This document shows, piece by piece, positions 1 to 6,904 of a stretch of 20,705 nt of DNA. The DNA is taken from NCBI GenBank assembly GCA_046155815.1, contig JBJXFY010000045.1:1-20705 (forward strand). Reading direction: 5' to 3'. Origin of the DNA: JBJXFY01 sp046155815 (GTDB lineage Bacteria; Verrucomicrobiota; Verrucomicrobiia; Limisphaerales; CAIMTB01). Within the stretch, counting starts at the first letter, position 1, and the number at the start of each line of letters is the position of its first letter. Below the pieces are notes generated by a model. That model was not told the origin of the DNA and did not search any database. It saw only the letters and a list, made by a program, of their open reading frames with translations. The translations under genes and the position numbers were made by a program.

Positions 1-38
1 CGCTGGGCGCGGATGGCCACGTGCGCCTGCTGAACTGA
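1..38 (+). CDS. 3' end of an unidentified protein gene (partial)
   Basis: The first 38 bases read in the third frame as LGADGHVRLLN followed by TGA, with ten of eleven codons ending in G or C, as in the genes around it. The gene begins before the window. The tail is too short to name a family; a beta-propeller or other repeat-type ending would fit 'DGHVRLL' but that is only a guess. Another frame also ends nearby (RWARMATCAC, stop at 31-33) and is less protein-like. Confidence 0.45.
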   Translation, partial: LGADGHVRLLN

Positions 39-112
39 GGCGGGGAGAGCCGACCTCCGGGCCGGTGCGGAGCCTCTCGCCAGACGTGCCGGCAAGCTGG
101 CGGCGGCGCGAG

Positions 113-919
113 CTACTTCTTCGCCGCGGCGTCGTACTCGCCCAGCGGGCGAACCCAGATGTTGCGGAAGCGCGTCTTGTTGTCGTGGTCCTGCAGCTCG
201 ATCCAGGCGGTTGGGGGGTGCGGCTTGTCGTAGTTGCCGTTGCTCCGGTGCGGCGTGTTCCCGAGGTACTCCTTGCGGTGGTGCAGGACCACGCCGTTGT
301 GGATCACGGTCACGGCGGCCTTCTTCACGAGCTTGCCGGACGCGTCCCAGCGCGGGTTCTCGAAGATGATGTCGTAGGACTGCCAGGCACCGGGCGGGCG
401 GGAGGCGTTCACGAGCGGCGGGCTCTGGCCGTAGAGCGCGCCCGCCTGGCCGTCGGCATAGGTCGGGTTCTCGAAGCTGTCGAGCACCTGCACCTCGTAG
501 ATGCTGCGGAGGAGTACGCCGCTGTTGCCCCGGCCCTGGCTCGCGCCCTCGACCTTCGAGGGCGTAGCAAACTCAAGGTGAAGCTGGAAGTCGCCGAACT
601 CCTGGCGCGTGCGGATGCTGCCGCTCTTCGGCACCACCTCGAAGAAGTCCATCTCGACCTTCCACGGTGCCTTGTCGCCGGGGCCGGTCCACGCGGCCAG
701 ATCCCCGCCGCTGCGAAAGAGAATGATGGCGTCGGCGGGCGCGCCGGCGCTCTCGCTGAAGCTCGCGCCCGGCGTGACCACGGGCGGATTCGGACGGGCC
801 TTGTCGTGGACCTTCCACGGCGAGCCGGGGATCTGGGGGGTGTCATCGTAGCCGACGCCCTGGGCGGCGGCGGCGATGGGCAGCGCAACGAGGGCGGCGA
901 TGAGGGTGGGTGGCTTCAT
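113..919 (-). CDS. Secreted DUF1080 (3-keto-disaccharide hydrolase-like) protein
   Basis: A 268-residue exported protein of the DUF1080 family, a concanavalin/LamG-like beta-sandwich fold common in Verrucomicrobiota and Planctomycetota and annotated as 3-keto-disaccharide hydrolase. Seen: a signal peptide (residues 1-20, basic start, alanine-rich core, AAAAQ just before the likely cut), then family blocks FGDFQLHLEF (108-117), GRGNSGVLLRSIYEVQVLDS (129-148), a PPGAWQSYDIIFE strand (175-187) and the terminal WIELQDHDNKTRFRNIWVRP region (239-258). The start was set at the ATG that begins the signal peptide; the frame is open further upstream but that part has no protein character. No strong Shine-Dalgarno is visible. 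It is divergent from the kinase/MurQ gene, and a LacI-type operator lies about 130 bp upstream, so shared sugar control is plausible. The true substrate is unknown; binding without catalysis is possible. Confidence 0.9.
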   Translation of the reverse strand: MKPPTLIAALVALPIAAAAQGVGYDDTPQIPGSPWKVHDKARPNPPVVTPGASFSESAGAPADAIILFRSGGDLAAWTGPGDKAPWKVEMDFFEVVPKSGSIRTRQEFGDFQLHLEFATPSKVEGASQGRGNSGVLLRSIYEVQVLDSFENPTYADGQAGALYGQSPPLVNASRPPGAWQSYDIIFENPRWDASGKLVKKAAVTVIHNGVVLHHRKEYLGNTPHRSNGNYDKPHPPTAWIELQDHDNKTRFRNIWVRPLGEYDAAAKK

Positions 920-1049
920 GGACTTGCGGTACGCGGATGATGCGTGGCTCCCGCGGGGGCCATGCAAGGCGCAAAGCAAGCTGAGGGGGTAGGAAGCGAA
1001 CCGGGCCGACGGTTGCCACGTCGCCGACGGGCCTTTCCCCGGAAGAAGG

Positions 1050-1063
1050 TGGAACCGGTTCCA
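1050..1063. promoter_or_regulatory. Perfect 14-bp palindrome, LacI-family-type operator
   Basis: TGGAACCGGTTCCA is a perfect inverted repeat with a central CG and fits the TGNAANCGNTTNCA pattern of LacI/GalR-family operators (the CcpA cre class is one example). It sits in the divergent intergenic region, about 47 bp before the kinase/MurQ start and about 130 bp before the DUF1080 start, and is flanked on one side by a T-run (ATTTTTGC). No LacI-type regulator gene is in the window, so the cognate protein is unknown. A looser pair of half-sites (AACCG and CGGTT, 999-1014) lies nearer the DUF1080 gene and may or may not matter. Confidence 0.6.
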
Positions 1064-1109
1064 TTTTTGCCGCTTTTCCCACCGCCGGCCGCCGGGTGAC
1101 GCTGCCCGG

Positions 1110-2981
1110 GTGCGCAGCCACGACGCAACCGCCGCCCCCGTCCTGCTCGGCATCGAGGCGGGCGGCACCCGCACGACCGCGCGGGCGGAACGTTCGTCAG
1201 GGGAGGTGCTGGCGGAACGGGTCTTCGCTCCCGGGAACGTGCGCCTGCTCGACGACGTGGCGCTGGTCCGTCTCTTCCGCGAGATCGCCGTCGCCATGCC
1301 GGCGCCGGCCGCCCTGGGACTCGGCCTGGCGGGCCTGCGGACCGAGGCGGACCGGCGCCGGGTGCTGGGCGCGCTCGAGGCGGTCTGGCCCGGCACGCCG
1401 GCGCGGGTGGCGCACGACCTCGAGGCGGCGCTCCGGGCGGCGGACCCGCCCGGGAACCAGCGGACGCGGAGCACTCCGGACGTGCGTGTCCTCGTGCTCA
1501 GCGGCACCGGCTCATGCTGCTACGGCACCAATGCCGCCCGTGACCGGACAGCCAAGATCGGCGGCTGGGGACACATTCTTGGCGACAAGGGCAGCGGCCA
1601 CGACATCGCCCTTCGCGCGCTCAAGGCCGCGGTGTTCTACCTCGACCGCAACGGGCGCTGGTCGCGGCTTGGCGAGCGGCTGTTGGGCGCGGCCGGCCTC
1701 AACTCCCCGGAGGATCTTGTCGGCTGGGTGCAGACGGCGGACAAGGCGGCCGTAGCCGCGCTCGCGCCACAGGTTTTCGCCGCGTGGGCCGAACGCGATC
1801 GGATCGCCGCCGACATCGTGGCCGCTGCGGCGGCGGGGCTGGCGAAGGACGCGGTGGCCTGCGCGCGGCGGCTGGCAAGACCGGGCCGGCGGCCGGTGGA
1901 CTTCGTGCTTGCGGGCGGCGTGCTGCTGGGCCAGCCGCGCTTCGCCGCGCGCGTGGGGCGGCAACTGCGCGCAATGTGGAAGGGCGCGGCGGTCGTCCGT
2001 CCGCTCACGGTCCCCGGAGTGGTCGGTGCGGTGAGGATGGCCCGGGAGGCGGGCGTCGAAGGAGGCTGGGAGGCGGCCCGGCCGAAAGCCGCGGAATGCC
2101 GGCCCCCACACGCGATGCAGCCCCCTCCTCCGCTGGCAGGCGTCCACCGCTCGCCCACCGAGCAGCGCAACCCACGCTCGATGAACCTCGACCGGCTCGC
2201 CCTTGATGCGGCCATCACGCTGATGCTCGGCGAGGAGGCCGGCGTGCCGACGGCGCTGGAGCGCGAGCGGCGGGCGATCGTGCGGGCGCTGCGGATCATC
2301 ATCCGCGCGCTGAAGGGCGGAGGACGGCTCTTCTACGCCGGCGCGGGGACCAGCGGGCGGCTGGGCGTCCTAGATGCGAGCGAGTGCCCGCCCACGTTCC
2401 GCACGCCACCCGAGCTGGTGCAGGCGATCATGGCCGGCGGGCGCGACGCGGTGTTCCGTGCGGTCGAGGGAGCGGAGGACGATGTGGCGGCGGGCGCGGC
2501 GGCGGTGCGCTTCCGCGGCGTGCGCCGGGGGGACGTGCTGGTGGGCATCGCCGCCAGCGGCCGCACGCCCTTCGTGTGGGGCGCGCTGGATGCGGCGAGG
2601 GTGGGCGGCGCGGCCACGGTGCTGCTCTGCTTCAACCCGCACGTCGCCATCCCGCGCGGCCGTCGGCCGGACGTGGTGATCGCCGCGGACCTCGGCCCCG
2701 AGGTGCTCACCGGGTCCACACGCCTGAAGGCCGGCACCGCGACGAAGCTCGTGCTGAATCTCTTCTCGACGCTCGCAATGGTTCGCTTGGGCAAGGTCGC
2801 CTCGAACCTGATGGTGGACCTCAATCCCTCGAACGCGAAGCTACGCGACCGGGCGGTGCGCATCGTGCGCGAACTCTCCGGCGTGGACGACGCCGCGGCG
2901 CGTGACGCGCTGGAGGCCGAGGGCTGGGTGGTGAAGTCCGCTTGGCGCCGGCTGGGCAGGCGGGGCGGAAGCGGGGATTGA
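1110..2981 (+). CDS. Fused BadF-type amino-sugar kinase / MurNAc-6-phosphate etherase (MurQ)
   Basis: A 623-residue two-domain cytoplasmic enzyme. Residues about 10-315 are a BadF/BadG/BcrA-type sugar kinase of the GlcNAc/MurNAc kinase kind: phosphate-1 loop GIEAGGTRT (14-22), phosphate-2 motif SGTGS (131-135), GGWGHILGDKGSG (151-163) and adenosine-site LAGG (267-270). A proline-rich linker (about 318-348) leads to a MurQ SIS-type domain starting at TEQRNP (350-355), with GAGTSGRLG (411-419), DASECPP (422-428) and VEGAED (452-457). E425 and E456 align with the E. coli MurQ catalytic pair E83 and E114. Expected chemistry is phosphorylation of MurNAc or GlcNAc, then cleavage of the lactyl ether of MurNAc-6-P to GlcNAc-6-P. 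The MurQ C-terminus looks about 20 residues short of E. coli MurQ. The start GTG is chosen as the only one giving the full kinase N-terminus; no clear ribosome site. Confidence 0.9.
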   Translation: MRSHDATAAPVLLGIEAGGTRTTARAERSSGEVLAERVFAPGNVRLLDDVALVRLFREIAVAMPAPAALGLGLAGLRTEADRRRVLGALEAVWPGTPARVAHDLEAALRAADPPGNQRTRSTPDVRVLVLSGTGSCCYGTNAARDRTAKIGGWGHILGDKGSGHDIALRALKAAVFYLDRNGRWSRLGERLLGAAGLNSPEDLVGWVQTADKAAVAALAPQVFAAWAERDRIAADIVAAAAAGLAKDAVACARRLARPGRRPVDFVLAGGVLLGQPRFAARVGRQLRAMWKGAAVVRPLTVPGVVGAVRMAREAGVEGGWEAARPKAAECRPPHAMQPPPPLAGVHRSPTEQRNPRSMNLDRLALDAAITLMLGEEAGVPTALERERRAIVRALRIIIRALKGGGRLFYAGAGTSGRLGVLDASECPPTFRTPPELVQAIMAGGRDAVFRAVEGAEDDVAAGAAAVRFRGVRRGDVLVGIAASGRTPFVWGALDAARVGGAATVLLCFNPHVAIPRGRRPDVVIAADLGPEVLTGSTRLKAGTATKLVLNLFSTLAMVRLGKVASNLMVDLNPSNAKLRDRAVRIVRELSGVDDAAARDALEAEGWVVKSAWRRLGRRGGSGD

Positions 2982-3020
2982 ACCGCGCCCGGCCTTGCAG
3001 GATGCCCCCGCGACGCGGCG

Positions 3021-3782
3021 CTACGTCCCGCCGTCCGCCAGCGCGAGCATCTGCGCGGCCGCATATCCGGCGCCAAAGCCATTGTCTATGTTCACCACCG
3101 TCAGCCCGCTCGCGCAGGAGTTGAGCATCCCAAGCAGCGCGGTGATGCCGCCGAAGTGCGAACCGTAGCCGATGCTCGTCGGCACGCCGATGACCGGCCG
3201 CGCCACCAGGCCGCCCACCACGCTGGCCAGTGCGGCCTCCATGCCCGCGACCGCGATGACCACGCTCGCGCGCTGGAGATCCGGCAGGCGGCGGAGCAGG
3301 CGGTGCAGCCCGGCCACGCCCACATCGTAGATCCGCTCGACGCCGCCACCCATCACCTCGGCCGTGACCGCGGCCTCCTCGGCCACCGGCAGGTCGCTGG
3401 TGCCGGCGGCGACGACGGCGATCACGCCCGGCCGCTTCGGCAGGGCGGGACGCTCGACCGTGAGGCAGCGGGCGACCTCGTGATGCCGCGCCTCGGAGAA
3501 TTTTTCCCGCAAGGCCTCCGCGTGCTCCCGCGTGATGCGCGTGACGAGGAGCTGCCTTTCCTCCGTGAGAATCTTTTCCGCGATGGCCACGACCTGCTCC
3601 GGCGTCTTGCCGGCGCCGAAGATCACCTCGGGAAAGCCCTTCCGCAGCGCGCGGTGCGTGTCCACCACGGCAAAGCCCAGGTCCGCGGCCGGAGCGGCCT
3701 GAAAGCGGCGGAGCACCTCCCCGGCGTCCACCGCGCCCCCGCGGAACCGTTCGAGCAGCGCGAGGGCCTCGGCGGGGTTCAT
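3021..3782 (-). CDS. larB: LarB, pyridinium-3,5-biscarboxylic acid mononucleotide synthase
   Basis: A 253-residue LarB homologue. LarB carboxylates and hydrolyses nicotinic acid adenine dinucleotide as the first step towards the nickel-pincer nucleotide cofactor used by lactate racemase and relatives. Seen: the N-terminal block DLGFAVVDTHRALRKGFPEV (34-53), a GAGKT turn (56-60), AAGTSDLPVAEEAAVTAEV (125-143, AIR-carboxylase-like core), YDVGVAGLHRLL (152-163), AGMEAALASVVGGL (179-192) and NSCASG (221-226), whose C223 matches the substrate-binding cysteine of the family. Length is normal. The ATG overlaps the stop of the upstream permease as ATGA, implying translational coupling; longer upstream reading is overlap with that gene. 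LarC, LarE and a LarA-type racemase are not in the window. Confidence 0.93.
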   Translation of the reverse strand: MNPAEALALLERFRGGAVDAGEVLRRFQAAPAADLGFAVVDTHRALRKGFPEVIFGAGKTPEQVVAIAEKILTEERQLLVTRITREHAEALREKFSEARHHEVARCLTVERPALPKRPGVIAVVAAGTSDLPVAEEAAVTAEVMGGGVERIYDVGVAGLHRLLRRLPDLQRASVVIAVAGMEAALASVVGGLVARPVIGVPTSIGYGSHFGGITALLGMLNSCASGLTVVNIDNGFGAGYAAAQMLALADGGT

Positions 3783-4795
3783 GCCGGGATCTCCTCCTCC
3801 GCCTGCTCCTCGGCGTGCGTCTCCTGCGCCACGCGGGCGCGCGAGGCCTCGACCTTGATGTAGTGCAGGACGACCGGGGCGAGGATCATGCCCGGGATGC
3901 CCATCAGCTTCTCGCCCACGAGCAGGCCGATCAGCGTGAGCCACATCGGGTTCTTGATGCGGTCACCGATGATCTTCGAGTTGAGGAAGTACTCCAGCTT
4001 GTGGATGGCGACGAGGAAGAGCAGCGCAAAGAACGCCATCTGCGGCGAGATGGTGAAGCCGACCGCGGTGATGACGACGTTGCTGATGATGTTGCCCACG
4101 ATGGGCAACAGCCCGCAGAGGAACACGAAGACCGTGAGCAGCGGCGCGTAGGGGAAGCCCATCGTGAAGAGGAAGGCGCCCGTCAGCACCGTGTTGATGG
4201 CCGCGATGAGGATCTGCGCGCCCATCACGATGGTGAAGCTCCGGTAGAAGGTCTGCATCCGCCGGATGATCTGAAGCGCGGTGGCGGCGTAGAGGTTGTC
4301 CGGCGGCGCGCCTTCGTCCGCGTCCAGCCGCAGCCGCTGGCTGATGAAGAGGCTCAGCGCCACCACCAGCCCGATGACGAGGTACACGAAGATGAACACC
4401 GCATCGCGCGCGTAGCGGCCCACGTTGGCGATCTTGTCCTGCAGCTCGTTCAGGGCCGCCGTCTTGGCGCTCCGCCAGTCCGTGAAGGGCAGCTCCAGCC
4501 GGCGCTCCTCCGCGTACGACACGATGGCGGGCAACGTCTCCTCCGCAATGCGGGGGAAGGTCACGTAGGCCTGCTTGGCGAAAAACCACATCCCGGAGAA
4601 CGCCCCGGTCACTACGATGAGGAACAGCAGCACGCCCACGATCCGGCTGCCGCCCACGCTGAGCGACCGCAGCGCGAAGTACCCGAACAGCACCGTCAGC
4701 AGCAGCGTGGCCATGTGCAGCCACCCCACCGCCACCAGCAGCAGCAGCATGAAGGCGTACGAGATGCGGCGGGGGCGGTCCACGGGCGCAAGCAT
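3779..4795 (-). CDS. AI-2E family membrane permease
   Basis: A 338-residue integral membrane protein of the AI-2E transporter family (the TqsA/YdiK/PerM group). Members export or move varied small molecules or ions; the autoinducer-2 role holds for only a few, so no substrate is claimed. Seen: two or three hydrophobic spans near the N-terminus (about 13-45 and 52-76), a soluble segment (80-128), a span at 131-152, then the conserved C-terminal half with spans from about 187 to 313, including LPIVGNIISNVVITAVGF (230-247) and the family block KNPMWLTLIGLLVGEKLMGIPG (281-302) split across two segments. The tail is acidic (AEEQAEEEIPA). It starts 7 bp after the glycyl-tRNA synthetase stop and its own stop overlaps larB, so the three genes are probably one transcript. 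Confidence 0.88.
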   Translation of the reverse strand: MLAPVDRPRRISYAFMLLLLVAVGWLHMATLLLTVLFGYFALRSLSVGGSRIVGVLLFLIVVTGAFSGMWFFAKQAYVTFPRIAEETLPAIVSYAEERRLELPFTDWRSAKTAALNELQDKIANVGRYARDAVFIFVYLVIGLVVALSLFISQRLRLDADEGAPPDNLYAATALQIIRRMQTFYRSFTIVMGAQILIAAINTVLTGAFLFTMGFPYAPLLTVFVFLCGLLPIVGNIISNVVITAVGFTISPQMAFFALLFLVAIHKLEYFLNSKIIGDRIKNPMWLTLIGLLVGEKLMGIPGMILAPVVLHYIKVEASRARVAQETHAEEQAEEEIPA

Positions 4796-4802
4796 GGGCG
4801 GG

Positions 4803-6812
4803 TCAACGCACCCGCGCCAGCAGCCACGCCGGCAGGTCGGCGATGGCGAGCCGTTCCTGCCGCCCGTCGTCGCGGTGGCGGAGCGTGACGGTGTCCAGCA
4901 GCTCCGGCTTCTCGCCCAGCGTGTCGAAGTCAATCGTCACGCAGAACGGCGTACCCGCCTCGTCCTGCCGCGCGTACCGGCGGCCGATGGACCCGCCGTC
5001 GTCGTAGAAGACATTCATCAGCCCGCGCAAACCCTCGAACACGGCGCGCGCCTTCGCGACCAGGTCCGGCTTGTTCTTCAGCAGCGGCAGCACGGCGACC
5101 TTGATCGGGGCCACCCGTGGGTGGAAGCGCAGGATCACCCGCGTCTCCGCCTTGCCCTTCGCGTCCGTCTCCGTGACCTCGTCGTAGGCGTTGCAGAGCA
5201 GGGCGAGGATCAGCCGGTCCGCGCCGGCGGAGGGCTCGATGACGTGTGGGATGTACTGGCCCTTGGCCAGGCCTTCGGCGTCCTCCTTCGCCTCCGCGGC
5301 AGCCTTCTCGGCGGGCACGCCGGACTTGGTGAGGTACTTCAGCCGCGCCTGGTAGTAGCGTTCGCGCAGCTCCGCCTGCCTTTCGGGAGTGAGTTTGGCC
5401 CAGGCGGTGCGCAGCTCCTCGTCGAAGACGCCCATCGGCTTGCCGGAGAAGCGCTCGTGCTGGCTGAGGTCGAAGTCACTCCGGGCCGCGATGCCCTCCA
5501 GCTCGTCGCCGGCGACTTTGCCCGCCTCGTCCTTCCTGCTGAACGGGAACTTGTAGAGGATGTCCGTCGTGGCGCGGGCGTAGTGGGCCAGCTCCTCCGG
5601 CGTCTGGATGTGAAAGCCCAGCGTGTCACGCGACAGGCCGATGCCCTCGTAAAAACGCACGCGCTCCTCGACCCAGTAGCGATGCCAGGCCTGCCAGCCC
5701 CAATTCGGCTGCGGCTCGCCGGGATGGCCGGTTTCAGGAACCACGGCGACGGAGCCGGTGATGGCCTCGACCGCCTCGTCGGGCTTGATGAAGAACTCGA
5801 GCTCCATCTGCTCGAACTCGCGCGAGCGGAAGGTGAAGTTGCGCGGCGTGACCTCGTTGCGGAACGCCTTGCCAACCTGCGCGATGCCGAAGGGAATCTT
5901 CTGCCGTGAGGTTTCGTGGACGTTCTTGAACTGCACGAAGATCGCCTGCGCCGTTTCGGGGCGGAGGTAGGCGACGTTCTCGTCGGCCTGGATCGGCCCG
6001 ACCCAAGTTTGGAGCATTAGATTGAAGGGGCGGGAGGGGCCAAGGCCATAACCGCTTTCGGGATGGTAATCAGTCGAACCCGAGACCGCCTCCCTTCGCA
6101 GCAACACGGGATAGGGGTTGAACTCCAAACTCGCTGCATAAAACTCTGCTGCCTTTTTTAGGGCGCTTTCGGCTGGCTTTCCATTCGGCACCAGCACTGA
6201 GATGGCGTCCGCCCTAAAGGCTTTTTTCAGTTCCTCAAAAATTTTTTTGGCATACTCAAGCCTGGCTTGTTGTTCTTGAAACCTAGGCTCACGTTCTGCG
6301 AGAAGCTTATCGATGCAGCCTAGCAAGCCAACATTGAAAACATCATTTAGTAATTCGGGATCGTATTCTTGGATGTAAAGCTCAAGTGCGCGTCGTCTGT
6401 AGTCAGTTTCGGAATTGCTGTGATCGTATGTTGACGGGCCATCATCAAAAACTACTCCACCATAGCGATAGGCAATGCCGGATTGAGGCTCCACTTGGTC
6501 GGCGCGAACACGCTTTCGAGTAACCGGGCACTCCCGCATCATGTCCGCGAACGTGTCCACGTGCCCCGAGGCCTTCCAGATCTGCGGGGCCATGATGATG
6601 GTGGCGTCGAGGCCGACGACGTCCTCGCGCAGGCGGGTCATGGAGTTCCACCACAGCTCCTTCACGTTGCGCTTCAGCTCCGCGCCGAGCGGGCCGTAGT
6701 CCCAGAAGCCGTTGATGCCGCCGTAGATCTCCGAGGACTGGAAGATGAAGCCGCGGCGCTTGCAGAGGGAGACGATCTTCTCCATCCGCTCGTTTTCTTT
6801 GGGTTCGGCCAT
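4803..6812 (-). CDS. glyQS: Glycyl-tRNA synthetase, single-chain (homodimeric) type, with a foreign-looking internal block
   Basis: A 669-residue class II synthetase of the eukaryote/Thermus-like single-chain type that charges tRNA-Gly. Seen: N-terminal GFIFQSSEIYGG (21-32) and FWDYGPLGAELKRN (36-49); motif 2 region FRNEVTPRNFTFRSREFEQM (317-336); HYWHRYW-like tip WHRYWVEER (376-384); motif 3 VIEPSAGADRLILALL (524-539); anticodon-binding domain with APIKVAVLPL (568-577) and GTPFCVTIDFDTLGEK (620-635). Residues about 97-269 are coded by DNA of much lower G+C and include about 150 residues (107-258) I cannot assign, much longer than I recall for this spacer in Thermus. A second, charged helical expansion (about 460-515) precedes motif 3 and has normal host composition. 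The start is the ATG before AEPKENERMEK; 45 bp upstream lies a lone TTGACA. First gene of a packed run with the AI-2E permease and larB. Confidence 0.95.
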   Translation of the reverse strand: MAEPKENERMEKIVSLCKRRGFIFQSSEIYGGINGFWDYGPLGAELKRNVKELWWNSMTRLREDVVGLDATIIMAPQIWKASGHVDTFADMMRECPVTRKRVRADQVEPQSGIAYRYGGVVFDDGPSTYDHSNSETDYRRRALELYIQEYDPELLNDVFNVGLLGCIDKLLAEREPRFQEQQARLEYAKKIFEELKKAFRADAISVLVPNGKPAESALKKAAEFYAASLEFNPYPVLLRREAVSGSTDYHPESGYGLGPSRPFNLMLQTWVGPIQADENVAYLRPETAQAIFVQFKNVHETSRQKIPFGIAQVGKAFRNEVTPRNFTFRSREFEQMELEFFIKPDEAVEAITGSVAVVPETGHPGEPQPNWGWQAWHRYWVEERVRFYEGIGLSRDTLGFHIQTPEELAHYARATTDILYKFPFSRKDEAGKVAGDELEGIAARSDFDLSQHERFSGKPMGVFDEELRTAWAKLTPERQAELRERYYQARLKYLTKSGVPAEKAAAEAKEDAEGLAKGQYIPHVIEPSAGADRLILALLCNAYDEVTETDAKGKAETRVILRFHPRVAPIKVAVLPLLKNKPDLVAKARAVFEGLRGLMNVFYDDGGSIGRRYARQDEAGTPFCVTIDFDTLGEKPELLDTVTLRHRDDGRQERLAIADLPAWLLARVR
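6006..6524 (-). other. Low-G+C mosaic segment inside glyQS
   Basis: Hand count gives 139 G+C in 300 bases for 6181-6480 (46%), against 63-70% in the 120 bases just before it in the gene's 5' direction (6541-6660). In the first 65 codons of the segment 41 end in A or T, including AGA, CGA, TTA and CTA codons rare elsewhere here. It also holds the only long A/T homopolymers in the window, such as an A7-T5 run near 6236-6247. The frame stays open throughout. The composition changes within sequence that still looks like glycyl-tRNA synthetase on both sides (TRKRVRADQ at one end, PSRPFNLMLQTW at the other), which points to replacement by homologous recombination rather than simple insertion. No Cys-Cys zinc pairs are visible inside. 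A chimeric assembly is the main alternative. Confidence 0.75.
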
Positions 6813-6850
6813 GATTCGGGGGCCGGAGCCTTTCCGTACCGCGGCGGCGG

Positions 6851-6856
6851 TGTCAA
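6851..6856 (-). promoter_or_regulatory. Possible -35 hexamer upstream of glyQS
   Basis: Reading on the minus strand, an exact TTGACA lies 38-44 bp upstream of the synthetase ATG in the 92-bp gap after the response regulator gene. At 17-bp spacing the -10 position reads AAAGGC, a poor match, so this is only suggestive. If real, glyQS and its followers have their own promoter apart from the regulator gene. Confidence 0.25.
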
Positions 6857-6904
6857 ACGGGGCGCCGGGCGGGCCTGCGCCGCCGGCCGCCTCCGGGACC
6901 ACGC

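Noticed and set aside
920..1507. Longer N-terminus for the DUF1080 protein reaching into the kinase gene
   Set aside because: The extension is arginine/serine-rich, overlaps the real + strand kinase, and would bury the signal peptide that starts at 919.
3008..3018. CCGCG-A-CGCGG inverted repeat between the kinase/MurQ and larB stops as a terminator
   Set aside because: Effective stem is only 4 bp with a 3-base loop and no T-run; expected by chance at this G+C.
6006..6524. Intein or group I/II intron in glyQS
   Set aside because: No Cys/Ser start, no His-Asn end, no intein motif blocks and no break in frame; the edges lie within synthetase-like sequence, so recombination fits better.
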